From Trichoplax adhaerens (lineage: Eukaryota; Placozoa; Uniplacotomia; Trichoplacea; Trichoplacidae): a DNA stretch of 64,000 nucleotides. Below, in pieces: positions 22,986 through 36,600 of the stretch. The stretch is from assembly GCF_000150275.1 (NCBI RefSeq), contig NW_002060945.1:1306199-1370198 (forward strand), given 5' to 3'. Below the pieces are notes generated by a model, which had not been told where the DNA came from, did no database searches, and worked only from the letters and a program-made list of their open reading frames with translations. Both the position numbers and the translations under genes were made by a program. The number at the start of each line of letters is the position of its first letter. The first letter of the stretch is position 1.

Positions 22986-25900
22986 AAATTATTCATTTCC
23001 TACGACAAAAAATACTGTCAAGAATAACATGATCATTCAGTCTCTTCTTTTTCCTTCAGTCTTGAGCCAAATGTTGTTGATAGACTGACGAAGAGGTAAT
23101 AACTTTAGCCAATATTAAGCTACTATATAGTTTATCTACTTGAGATACGATGACGTAAAATTTAAATATTCATGACGGGAAGATCTGTAAACAACTACTT
23201 TATTCCCCGATCCTTTTCATCCATTTTGACAGCCAGTATGATAACTAGGACTATTGTTTAGTAGAATGGAATAGTATGAATAATATTGTTTCAATTAAAA
23301 ACAAATAGAACAATCTACTTATTCCATATTTTCTAACATCATTTCTATACACTTATTCAGGACTGATTCCTACACTTTAGGCTAGATCGAATGAATAGAT
23401 CTAGCCTTCCATGAGTTGTGGGAGTAGTTATAAAAGTGACGAGCCGGCCATGATACAGCATTTTAATTAAAATTCATTAATAAATGACGAAATCTACAGT
23501 ACTTACTGACCTTGAAGATTATAGAGCAATTTTGAATCATCGATTTAGTATTTTCTATCATGAATCCAATCGACGAATCCAATCACCCTCCATCATTGAA
23601 ATAATCTCAGTTATATGCTAGTGGAAATTTGAAGAAAGAAAATTGAATTAACCTTGATAATTCCTCGTTGATCATGGCTACAGTAGGCATGAATATAACT
23701 GTTCAGGTTAGATATTATCCAATTTTAGTTTGTAAGCTTTTTTACGCGTAAAGATGCAGAATAATACTCATTATCACAATCATGACATTGAATCAATAGA
23801 AAGACAGTATAGGAGTAATAAAAAGTCTCTGAAAATATACAGTAAATTCATTTAAAATTATAATGAACAAGGGAGCGAATCTATTGCAGTAAAATCATCT
23901 GAGTCATTTTGGGCCCGTTACATCTAAATAATTTGATGATTGCAAATGAAAGAAATGAATGTTGATATTTCTGTTTCACTTTTTAATTACTATGATAGTT
24001 TTAGCACTTATTTCGCCACAATTTATTAATAATTGGAGATGATTAAGTCGTAAAAATTTCTCAATACTAAAGTTAAATCTTTCGAATTTTTAACCTACCC
24101 TTCATATCTAATGTGTAGGATTATAGTTAAGTGGAGAAGTACATATTAATTCTTCTTCCCTTCTTACACAATCTATCACGTTTGCAACAGTAATGGCATC
24201 GATTTTAATTTAGTTAAACTAATCTTAAATGTTACCGTACAATCTTCCTCATTCTATAATGGAAGATGATTCATTCCTAATTTTACAAAGACAAAGATAA
24301 ATCCTTCCAATTTTATTTTATCCATCACGATCAAATCGTCGAATTGCCGCAAGCTGTAAATTTTGATGTTGATTTTTGTCTCACATCCAAGCATTTTACC
24401 ATCAGTTGCAAACAATATTGAAAACTTAGATCAAATTTTTCCCATCATATAAGAGTAAATGATTATTAGTAAAACTTTACAACACTACAGTTCAATTATT
24501 TTAATTGTTCTTTATCTGGCGTATTGAGATAGTTTGGAGATAGAAATTCGGATAAATAAAGAATCTTTGTGTGTATCTGACGAAGATTAGCATGTTAATT
24601 ACAGTAACAGCATCAAATCCACTTTACTTAAACCGATATCGAATATTGATATCAAGCTATTCCTATTAAAAATTAGTAGAAGACTTGTTTCCAAGGTGCT
24701 AAAATGCTACAGTTAAATCATCTTGCTTTTATTGTGCCCATACTATAATTTGATTATGGTGAATTAAACGAGTTTATATTGATTCTTTTTTCGTCTCTTA
24801 TATACACCATTACGCCAACAACAGCAAAGGTATCGATTTTAATACAACCGAGCCTCGGTAGAAATTTATATCCAATCCTTCTTGTTTTACAATTAGAGAT
24901 GAATGACTTAAAGGTCTTACAACACCAAAACTACCTAAAAATTTCGAACGAACATTCCAAGTGGAACATAGCATTCTCTTGAAATCAATTGGCTTATAAA
25001 CTCAATAATTTCAGTAAAAGATAAGTCGAAAGGAGATGATTTCAATTTAAAAGGAATAATTACTCCATAATAGTCTTCAATAATTGATATCTTGCATGCA
25101 AGTATGTTGTAGTGGATAATGACTATAATCACTTTCTATCGCTCAGCCAGTTTGTTAAAGAATATTAAATTCATTTTGGTTACTTAAATTTAAACGGAAT
25201 TTAGATTTTACTGTCGATGACGTTAGTCGAACTCATTTATTCGAAACTACAAATCATAAGTGATTAGCAGGCGCTTGTGTATTCGAATTAGAGCAAACCT
25301 AATTCAATATTATAGTTATTTTGACAGTGTCCTAACCTCTTGTTCAAAATGATGGTATTCGCTCAATACCTTAATTAAATGGCGAAATTGACATTATCAT
25401 CAATGACTACAGTTTACGGATAGTTTCCGGTTAAGTTTTCGCGGAAGTATCAGAATTTTTAGGCAGTCGTTGACATTTATTAATCAACTCAACTAAAAGT
25501 AAAGCCTTGCCACACAGATGGAGCTTTACTATACTCTCAGTACTTTAATAAGTAGCATTTAAACATCACTTTCAAACTTGCTTGAGATTAAAACTAATTA
25601 AATGCTTGCTCGTAGCTAGAGAAGTCAAATTACAATTATTAGGTCCAGCTAAAAATATTTGCCCAAACTTTTATTTGCATATTTTATGATGTCGAAAGGC
25701 ATTAAGCTACAATTAAGATATTGAACGCTTCTGTTTTGAACGGAAAACATCGCATAATCTTCGTGTACCATTGCTATCTTTCGAGTGCTAAGGCTGATAT
25801 AAGTAGCAAGATTACTTCATATTTAAATATAGCTTTTAAAATTAAATCACTTCATTACCGTGAATAATATCGATATAATAGTGCTTGAGTATCTATCTAG

Positions 25901-26871
25901 TTGCTCATACGTATAGTGGAGGAGTAATCGTTACCCATACTCCTAATCTACGAGAATTAAGACTTTAAAATCAAGATCGTTAATAATAATGTAAATTTCT
26001 AAATTTTGATGCAATAATCAGTTGCATTACTCATACGCATAAGTAACGATGTTTAAATACTTTAAGGCATGCATTATGCAAGAACTAATATAAATATTAA
26101 TGGTAAAGTAAGCTTTACTAGTTTGATCATTTATGCAGTTGTTCGTCATGTATTTTAACTCAGATATTTGTGATTGTGGCTACGCAGTTTATAATCGAAT
26201 TAAACAAAATTTAAAGCTATAATCTATCGTTATGCAAAAATACTTATTTATTCTAATCAAAATATTTTCACGGCTGCAATTCTCATCTACAGATACTAAA
26301 TATTAATACACTATGGCAGGAATTAGAGGTAAGAACGATTTAATAATGACAAATCACTATTATCAACTCATCCTATTTTTATATTGATTAGTTGCTTGTC
26401 TTAATCTTACATTTGCAAAATTTGATAGTCTTATAATCCAGCAAATCTTCAACCTGTAATGTTGGCATATGTGGAAAATCTTGGGTAATTTCATGTCTTG
26501 TTATATCTTGCTATAAGTACTACACTATCTAGCTATCTAAGATATTGACAGAAGCAAAATTTAAGCAACTGTATTTTAACAAACAGTATCCTATTAATTA
26601 TGAACTTGTTATGTCTTTAAACACTTCTTAACGTAAATAAATATATTTTAAACTCAAGGAGGATTGTTTCGGAACTGATCTCAGTGGCAATTGATAATAG
26701 CCTAGCTACCTATTGCCATTCCTTAGTAATGGAAGATGTCGTTAGGTTTGCTCTAAGAATCTAACTTCATGTAATGTTTCAACCATAACTACAAGTGAAC
26801 TGAGACAATTGATATATCTGGAGATTCAGTGATAAGTAAATAGCTTTAAATATTTCGTTTGATTATTTTAG
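22986..26871. other. AT-rich intergenic sequence upstream of copy 3
   Basis: No exon is clearly supported. A small exon-like piece at 26294-26329 (after ctacag, before gtaaga) could be a 5' exon of copy 3, but its end phase does not fit the next exon found. Several weakly open stretches between 23,700 and 25,100 share phrases such as acaacagtaa(c)ggcatcgattttaatt (24186, 24605, 24819), which suggests a diffuse repeat of about 200-400 bases. Confidence 0.35.
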
Positions 26872-29800
26872 TCAAGTAGATCACGACAGCCAGCACGATC
26901 CATTCTTCCTTGTCCGGTAATCATATAGGACATCTGCATATTAATATCGACTTTTTAGTAATTCTTCGGCAATATTTATTGCTACATACGTATTACTTCT
27001 AGTGATCGATTACTGGCTAAACTTATTTCTATTTTGGAAAATTTCGAAGAGTAAGTCAATCCATACTAAATTATTATAAAAATTGGCTGTAATGTATACT
27101 ATCTGAACAATTCATTGACACAAACAAACTGTACTCATTCTCGTTGCGGCTTTCAGTTTCGAATTGCAGATGGAAACTACAAAAGTTATAATCACGTTTA
27201 TCGATTATTACCATGGATATGTGGTCTTTCAATGTCCAAATATTGAATCAGGTAATCGTTTTTAAAATAAAATCGACAAAGTTAATTTTTTAAATATAAA
27301 AACCATACGTCTATATTTCAATGTGAGCTGATGATCTCACATTTATAGTTTACGTTGTTATAAATATGACTGATTGTATTTGCAGTAAGATTTTATGCTA
27401 GAGTCACAATAATAAGTATGGCTAGTGCTAAAAATTCTAATGGAATTGTAATATTTGGTGATGGTTATCTAATGGAATTGTAATATTTGGTGATGGTTAT
27501 CTAATGGAATTGTAATATTTGGTGATGGTTATCGGTACCCTAACCTTGTAACGTAGTTTAAATATGTTTTATTTTAGACGATATGAGAACTCTCATTTCG
27601 CTTATCTCATCTCCATATGAAGAAATAGCCTTAAAATCGATGAAGATTATCCAGACATATAACACTACAAAAACCTATACAGGTTTAAATGCAAATAAAC
27701 TTTTTTAATATCATTAGAATGAAATTATAACTTTCTCAAAGGATACCAGCTAAACTAGAAGTCTTCTTACCATTAATGCGTTGATTTACCAATTAGCCTC
27801 TTATCGCGTGCCATGTTTACATCTAGGAGAGCATCTAGTTCTAAAATGTGGTTTAATGCGAGAATTAGCCAAAGTAGCTACTATCAGTAAATCGGTAAGC
27901 TATAGCTAAATATATTATATGCGTATTATCTTTGGTTATTATACCCGCGAAAGTATCATTTAGCAAAATTAATGAGTTAAGTCTACTTTTTATATTTATA
28001 TTTTTAGACTGCGTTCCTTCAAAGCGTTGCTGCAACCATTAATACTTTGGATTGGACAGTCTTTCGTAGCTTTAAGGATTACCATGCTGACGTAAGATAT
28101 CTCAATTTTTTGTATTCTCTTAGTAAATTCACTTTATATAGTACATGTACCAATGTTTCATAATCCATGGGATAATAAGATTATGATAATTTTATCACTA
28201 TAGCTTGGGATCACTATTTCTATTCTAATGCAATCCAACAATATACAGGTTATTATTTCACTACTTAGAATATTCTATTTTTTCCCCGTATACTCTATTG
28301 TGTGTATTTATACTACAGAAATATATCCATGGCAATGTATTTACTACGGAAAACGCTATTAAAGTAATGATTTAATCTAACAAGCTTATGATAATTGATT
28401 CATTTAGGTCCTACGAATGACAATTAAAGCACTGACTAAAATGACAAAATTTGATTCACAACATGTTAGGGTATGTTGATAACAATTTTCTTGCTGAATC
28501 TTGTATACATATATGTACATGATCATTTCCTTAACTTTGATGCTATGTTTTATATCTGTCACATATAAATGTTGCTTACTCCTATGTTCGCCTTGGATTA
28601 ATATCACTGCATCAAATATTTGCCATCATTAATTTTCCTATTTGATTACATTATCTATAATAGGAAGTTTTTCAGTCCTTGCCAGTGACGTTAGAAGTTC
28701 TAAAAAGCGAATCACCGCGTTTATTTGTAAGAAAAGTGTGAAACGCACGATAGTATCCCTCAAAATCGGATATGACTAACTATATATTTACATTATTTTG
28801 TTAGGATATTACCGTAAAACTACTAGAACTCATTGCAAGAAGAGTTCGATTTCGTTCACAAACGAAGGTGATTAAATAGATTTAAGACTGTTACAGGGTC
28901 AGAGATAATTCTCTGCTGGCTAATATGATAGTGATAGTGAAATTATAAATACATACTAAATTAATGTGTGTTTGATACAAGTATTAATATTAGTCTTAAT
29001 TTACAAACATAATGACTACTGATACATTAATTTTATAATTGTATAAAAATGGCTGCTATTTTATCGTATTTACAGTTATTAATTGGTTCCAAAATCATAA
29101 TTTACCTGAAAACAATGCTACAGAATCCAGGCTTTTGCAATATATCACAATTTCGAGTAAGAATCAAAATACCAATTTGCATTATTATTATCTTTAATAT
29201 AGAAATAAATATTCCTAAGCTGTCTTTCAATTGGATGGATTACTTATTAATACAATGATCCGTATTGTTTAGGTACTTTTTAAGGTGCTAGATGATTTTT
29301 CCGCAACAAATGATGCCCTATTACAAGTAAGAATGATGTGATAGTACAATATTTAATTGGATGGATATATTTGCATTTTCATAAACTGTATCTTATATTA
29401 ATTAGACTATCATACAAAGATATATATTCAGTCTATTATAATACCTACAGAACATATCAATTTTAAGTTTTTCTAAACTACCAATTTCAAATTATTATTT
29501 GGTACGGCACTTTAATTTAGCTTCTATAAAAGCAGTCAATTTATTCAATTTATATTATAGTAGCTCTGATTTAGTATGTCCTAATGAACAACTTCAAAAT
29601 TTTTGTGGAGCATAGTCCTAGTATTTAGGTTGAATTATAAATACCACTACTAGAACTTAAACGATGCTATAGATATTAACGTCTTATTGAATTCTTACGC
29701 TATAATAAAATTTAGGCCGCTAGGGATTCTGTTTCAAGATTTAAAATCAGTTTACTAAATTAGAATTTAAGCTATATTGTAACAGCTATATTCCGCATAG

Positions 29801-31014
29801 CTTCTCTATTAAATTCACTTAGTTAGAATAATCAGCTGTTTATTTTCAAGTATAGTCTATATTGAAATTTCTTTACCTGCTTCAAGAATTTGACTGAAAT
29901 TTATATGATTCACATTTAATATACTTTGCATATATCAATTATATCCCAAAAATACGCTTGTGATTAATTTACTATAAATTTCAGTGCCGTTTAATATATG
30001 ATAATATTCATTTCGTGATCCATTTACAATAATAGAAGCTCATTAGCGATTCTGAAACTTTAACTACAATTCTATCCTGCGCCGAACAAGTAAGATATTT
30101 TTTATTAGTATTGCTAAATTGGCACAGTACGTATTTTAAGCAATATATGTATCCTGATTTACTATAATTATAGGACTTCATCTATTTTCGAACAACGGCT
30201 TGGAGTATTGTATTTCGAATTATAACAACTGCCACCTCAGAACAAGTAATAAATTAGTATTAGATCATCAATGCATGTTTATTACTGTTTTCATAATCCA
30301 CATTATTTATCTAAACGGTTTCTGTATTGAATATCTTGACAGATCCAATATTTGCTAGATCAATCTAATCTGAAATATTATCTTTGTAACCAATTACTAA
30401 ATACAGCTAGCATTGAGGTAAATCATTTCACACTCCTATCCAAATAATCATTTAATCTACTTCTGTACATATATAGTTTCAATAAATATGACGTTATTGA
30501 CAAGCATATGAAAGAAAGTAGTTAAATTGATAAATCAAAAGCATATATCAATAATATAACTAAAAATTACTGCTATTAGAATCTTCGCAAAACCCTAAAT
30601 GCTATGGCTACAATAGCTACCAAGTGCAAGGTAGCATTAATATTTATATCATTTCCTTTATTACCTAATAAAATCCCCATGGTTATGAAATACGTTAATT
30701 ATTTACTTTTTATATATCGATTTAACAGCGATTTCCAAGCTTGTCCGATGATATGAAAGCAACTGGTAATTATAACTTGTAAAACTTATTGATTCAATAT
30801 TAAATGCTTACTTAAGCTTATTGCTCGATTTTGATTTAATTTCAACTTTCTCGGACATATTATTTCATCTATTCGATTAGTAATATCTAGAATTGACGCT
30901 ATATACAAGGAAAACCGCGATATTAATTCTATATCTGAACCAGCTCAGAAATTACGACGTCTCATGAAAACGAAAAAGGTTAAAAAATTCGATATCGGAT
31001 GTACAATAACTTAA
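26872..31014 (+). CDS. Armadillo/HEAT-like repeat protein, tandem copy 3 (5' end incomplete)
   Basis: At least 18 exons: 26872-26916, 27003-27050, 27157-27251, 27578-27682, 27827-27894, 28008-28091, 28204-28248, 28408-28470, 28664-28726, 28805-28867, 29076-29156, 29273-29326, 30039-30089, 30174-30245, 30343-30417, 30580-30630, 30729-30765, 30881-31014. All phases join, giving at least 410 residues to a TAA stop. The fourth exon reads LISLISSPYEEIALKSMKII, matching copies 1 and 2; the last exon (SRIDAIYKEN...) matches the unsplit last exon of copy 1. Residues are helical and leucine-rich throughout, as in ARM/HEAT solenoids, with a basic C-terminus. The two 5'-most exons are supported only by phase, splice signals and helical character. 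The first intron after 27251 contains a 32-bp minisatellite. The donor of exon 27578-27682 (gtttaa) is weak. Function unknown. Confidence 0.78.
27438..27533. repeat. Three perfect 32-bp tandem units in an intron of copy 3
   Basis: The 32-base unit starting taatggaattgtaatatttg and ending ggtgatggttatc is repeated three times without a difference at 27438-27469, 27470-27501 and 27502-27533. It lies between the exons ending 27251 and starting 27578, so it is spliced out. Identity of the units points to recent expansion. Confidence 0.95.
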
Positions 31015-33670
31015 ATTTTCACCAAGAATATCAACAAAAATTGTATATTAGAATATTTATACTCTTCAAAATAATCTACCGGTCTATTGATGTAATATGT
31101 GACGATAAAATCTCCCATCTATTGTGTAAATTAAACTCTACAGTATCATTTTACCAATTTCGACCATAAACTTTTCAATTCTCATTGTACTATAAATGAA
31201 TCTATTAACATTTTAGATTATATCATGATATCTTGTATATTAAATATGTATAAGAATACATGTAAGAAAGAAGCACTCTGTCCTGCTGTTAATAAAGTTA
31301 TTCCATAGTAAGCCAATTTGAGTATGGTCATTTGATATATGAGTAACAAATTCATCTGCCTGCTTCTTATAATGCTGACCAGTAGAATCTGTATAATGGA
31401 GGAGATATTTATTTATATATCTAATTATTAGGAAGATTGAAGATTTATTAGCTTTGCTCGTATATGCATTTGCTATGACTCTATAATACCGATTAGAGAA
31501 AATCAATTCTACTAATTTATAGTCGATTATTTTTGTAAACAGGTAAATTGCACAGCTTAACATTTAAACTTAGTCCATTATTCCCATTTCTTGTCTAGCA
31601 CTTGCACCGTTGTATTATAGATATAATGGATATAACTTGTCCTTTATGTCATAAGATATAAGGATAATTTATAGCACCTTATCCTGACAGTACAGAAGTT
31701 AGATCCCGTACTTATGATAGCATTCTATGAGTTGACATTCCGTAATATAAGCATTTATAAGTATGCTTTAAGGATGATTAAGCAATCTTCCCAGAGAAAA
31801 GAGGCGAAGAATTTAGAGAAAGAAGCAGTATTTGTAATCAAAATTAATTGTAGTGAATCAATTAATACGGAGAGCTGATTAAAATATTGGTTATGAACAA
31901 GGAGAATCATCAGACTAGCAAATTAAAGTACGAGACTTTAATTTGACATCAAGTTGTCAGTATTACGTCCCATTGGTTCCAAGATAGCTACTACTAGCAG
32001 GCAGTGCAGTATAAGCAGCTATTGGAATGTTGCCAGCCTTCATATATCGGCTAACAGTAGCTTATCTGACGTTTATTTTCTTTTGCGAAATGTGTTCTCT
32101 GATCTTATAGCTCAATCTAAAGCACTTGCCGAAAGCGGAATACTATTCCAACTCTTTTGCTTGCTTAATTTGTTATTAACTAACGATGCATGCAAAACCA
32201 TTTAATGTAATTAGACCAGACTCACTTGCTCGCTATCTAATTCACATAAAGGTGTAAGGCGGTGTAGTAGGATACTCGATATAATCTAATCAAATTATTA
32301 TAGTTGTAATGTTAAGGAGTTATTAATCTATGACAATTTGTCCAGCCATCATATACGTACCTTCCGTATCTGCGATAGGGTATGAATGAAATATCTGAAT
32401 ATGTATTAATACCCGGCTACCATGGAGAAATTTTGTTCACCCACATAGGGAAACTCACTATCAGTCATTCCACCGCTACGAAAAACAAATCTATCTAATG
32501 ATGCAATCGCCTTTTAATACTTCAACATGTCTTTAAAAATTTGAATATGGGAGTTCACGAACCGGTTAGCCAAGAAAATCGATCCGAAATCCTAAATTAT
32601 CAGTCGAATTCCGTTTTACCATTTTGTGTGTAAGTTATAATATTAATTCAGTAGTGTATCACTTACGACAGGCAATTGCATTTTCTAACCTACATATTAT
32701 AAATTTATTTTTCATATCATATAATTAAATCAATCTACAATTCGATTCAATTTGATTAACGTTCCTTGGCAGTAAATACGACATTACATTCTTGATTAAT
32801 GTTAGTAGCGCAAAATAACCACATTATATTATCTATCAGGTATTGAGGCTAAATACTCATAAAGCGTTCGTACAATACAACTTATTTTCTTGTATAATTA
32901 CCGATACTATAAATAATGTCGCAGTGTATTTAAAAATAATAATGCAACATGGCCAATAACGACGGTACAATTGAGGCGCTTCATAGGTACCGTAAAATGT
33001 GATGTAGATTGTACAATATAAATTTTTAAAAATAATGCCACATTATAATTACTGATAGCGTATTATATCAATTCAAAAGTACTAAAAAATCGGCTGATGC
33101 CTATTTGGCAGTATTTTAAACATTACAGTTGATATCTGCGTAAGTGATACAAATAGTATTGGTATAACAATATAAATCACCCAAGCAAACCTAAAGATTA
33201 TGATATACAAAAAATTTTTCTTTCTTGCCGATATAAATTTATAAGGCGCTTATTGAAAATAACCATCTACGCAAAACTTTTAAATTACAATTTATGCCAA
33301 TAAGAATGCCATTTTTAAATTCAGCAACAATCTATTATATGCCAACCTTATACGGTCTTAGTCAGCGACGTCATCGTACAATAGCTAGTATTGGTTATTG
33401 TATAAAAACTAAAGATAGTGCTATATTACAATAATCGTTAGTTAGCTGGAGGAATCATTTATAACAACGGTGCTCGTCTAATCCATTATATTTTCTACAT
33501 TAACAACTCCACACAAAGCATACAATAATATCAGCATTTGCAAAACTACTGCTTGTTTAAAATTTCTCTAGTGAAATAATAACAACAGTAATTTGTAATT
33601 CGCTGCAACGGAGTCATAGCTATATGAAAAATTAAACAATGGCTGGGAATAGCCAATAAGCTTGTAACCA
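31015..33670. other. Intergenic gap between copy 3 and the kinase gene
   Basis: The genes converge here. ORFs at 31240-31563 (-, 107 codons) and 31954-32205 (+, 83 codons) have no recognised motif. A short frame at about 31630-31662 reads ITCPLCHKI then stop, like the end of a RING finger, but no other RING cysteines precede it. The rest is AT-rich with poly-A-like tracts. Confidence 0.35.
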
Positions 33671-36600
33671 TTAACGTACAGCAGTTATGAACTTATATCT
33701 TAGTAAATCTCCTGCACTTGGTCTTGACTTAGTATCTCTAGTAACGATAAAGAAAATTTGTTATAACAGCAATTTAAAATTTCATAATTAGCTGTAAATG
33801 ATATTAATACCGTCTGAATGTTGCCCTTATAAACTCTTTAGCAGATTCTGAACTATGTTCCGGTAATGAAGGATAGATCTGTTCGGTAGCAATCTTGAAG
33901 ACTGCCGCTAACGGTTCATATTCACGCAAAGGAGGATGAGCTGTTAACATCTCAACAACCGTGCAACCGACGCTCCTAAAAACATTTAACACAACACGTT
34001 CAGTATCTAGTATTAACGACATTGCTTTTGTGATATACATACCAAATGTCAGCCTTTCTACCATAGCCTTCGCCTTTTGCAACTTCTGGACTAATCCAAT
34101 ACGATGTGCCATGAAGTGATTTAAGTCCACTCATTGTTTGCAATGACTACGATAAATTAAAGAAATGTAACCATTATACTATACTATCAGCGTTATCAAC
34201 AAATAAAATTACTGAATCAGTAATCATCTGCAAAATCGGTATATTTTATTTCATTTTAACCTTAATTCTTCTTGCAGACCCAAAATCAGCTAATTTCACA
34301 TTTCCGTAACTATCTAATAAAATATTCGCTCCTAAAATAAAGTTAGAGGATTAATACATTAAAATATCACACATGATACCATCATTTGGATATAATATTA
34401 AAATTAATCGATTGCCTTTAATATCGCGATGAACTATCAAATTAGAATGAAGATACGCTACTCCTTCCAGTATTTGTCTTGTATATTTCCTCGTAGTACT
34501 TTCAGGCAAGACACCATTTTTCCGAAGGTACTCAAATATCGAGCCCTAAATTGGAGAAATGCAATTATTTCACAATGAAAAAGTACCCAAAATTTACGAT
34601 ATCCTCACGTACGCCGGGCATATATTCCATTAAGATAGACAACTCTATTTCATTATATTCGGCTCCATAATAAGAAACGATTCTATCATGTCTTAATTTT
34701 CGTAGTAATTCAATCTCTGCTTTTAGAGCTTCTACTTCCTAAAGTCAAAAGATCATGAAAACATTGTAACACCAATGAAAAAAGTATAAAGAAAATTTAG
34801 TTAACTAAATACCTTGCGTGCATGATCATTACTATATGTCTTAACTTGCTTTATAGCAATATAGCGCTTATTGGTCTTGTCATAGCCCAAATATACCTGT
34901 ACAACATTAAATATATGTTAATCTAAAAATATCAACATAGGCAGTGAATAATTGGTATGACTAATGATTTTCCAACTAGACTCACTTGGCCAAACGCGCC
35001 AGCACCTAACAGCTTCTCCTTTTGCCATCTAAATGATTTTGCTGCGAAAATAATCAACAAATATAAGATCTAAATTCGTGGAAGAAAGAAATATATTTGT
35101 TGTATTAAACTTACGATCTGATGTTGTTAAATCACGCAGTCGTTGTAAAGCAACATCAACATCGCTAGGTCTTCTATTACCAATTCCCCCATTCCACTGT
35201 TCATGATCATGTAGGCTACCACTACTACCGTAATATTCACTATTTGATACGCTATTAACTGACAAAAGCTGAGCTCGAGGAAATGTTTGTCTTCCTACAA
35301 AGAAAACATATACAACACTCATAACGTAAGACATAAAACAGCAAATTTAGAAATAATTCTATTGCATGCATAGCCAAGCCTACCGTCAATATAGCTTTCA
35401 TCGGTAATGGTATTATCATATACAAATCTTCTACTAGGAAAAGTACCCGATTTTCCACTTAATTCTAAGAGAAAATTGTTCAATAAAAATCGAAATTGAG
35501 ACAATAATTAAAGTCGTTTAATAGCTTACCTGCATAATCGTAAGACGAATTATCCCACCCTCGATTAACTCTGGAGGTTGATCGAGAAATATTTTCACTT
35601 TAAGGGATAAAGGATAATTGAAATTAAAATCATATTGAACACTTTAGCGTAGTCTATAAGCTAAGGTTTACCCTGAGTGTCCCCCAGTAATTGATAGTTG
35701 GCTGCTGTTAAGAGATGAAGATGATCCTATCGAGCTTAGATCTGAACTTGACACTCCATACTGTCAGTAGTTATGCATAATAGAATCATCAGAACATGCT
35801 TGGAGATTCACTACTTAGCATTAACAATATTTTCTTACCTTACCTCAGTAAGAATTTAATGATTACTGATTTTCGTATCTACTGGCTAATAACTAATAAG
35901 TTAAAAAATTACAAACCTGTCCTGCTACCACTGGAGGCGAAGTTGGAGGGAATTGGTGATGTGAATCGTCCTACAAATGTTAAAATTGAGAAAGGTTTAA
36001 AAATAGCAGATGACTTTTGAGGATGTATTGTAATTTCATGAATAATAGCATACCTTATTAGCATAATTTTCAGGTATAAAAGTTCCTTCACCCTACATAT
36101 AATAACAGTAACCGAAATTTGATTTATTATATCACCGCTAACAGCTAAATTACATTACTAGAGATGTAGCGAGCTAAAATCAAAAGCATACAGCAATTAA
36201 ATGAACAGGTGTCTGAATTTCTTCATCCGGATTAAATCCAGGAGGTGGAGAATCTCTACCAGGTATTTCTTGGACTGCGTTAGTAGACTTTATGTCAAAA
36301 GTTTTCGCTTTCAACGTTCCCTCTTTATCTATATCATCATATAATTGTACGCTATCGCCTTCAGTTGTTCCATCCGTATCATTCTAAAACATCAGAGGGG
36401 TAAATTAAATTGCATGATGCGTATTCGTAAACTGACTATATCATGCAGTCAGGAATAAAAATTTCACATGTACGAATGAGTACCTGAGATTCATCGCAAT
36501 CATTAACAATTACTTCAGATGAGTAAGAATTAGTTTCTGATGTATCTGAAATCGTTAATAGAATCCTGACACACGTGGCATTGGGGTTATTCATAGAGAT

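Noticed and set aside
31630-31662. Short frame ending TCPLCHKI then stop, like a RING finger end
   Set aside because: No upstream zinc-binding cysteines or histidine are found, and it lies 11 kb from the listerin-like pieces; a chance match is likely.
31954-32205. 83-codon plus-strand ORF with a leucine-rich end
   Set aside because: No recognisable domain, and no counterpart after copies 1 or 2.
33804-34130. 108-codon minus-strand ORF read as one exon
   Set aside because: It runs through an intron. Splicing at 34043/33975 restores the kinase activation segment and the [10 protein letters not shown] helix in one frame.
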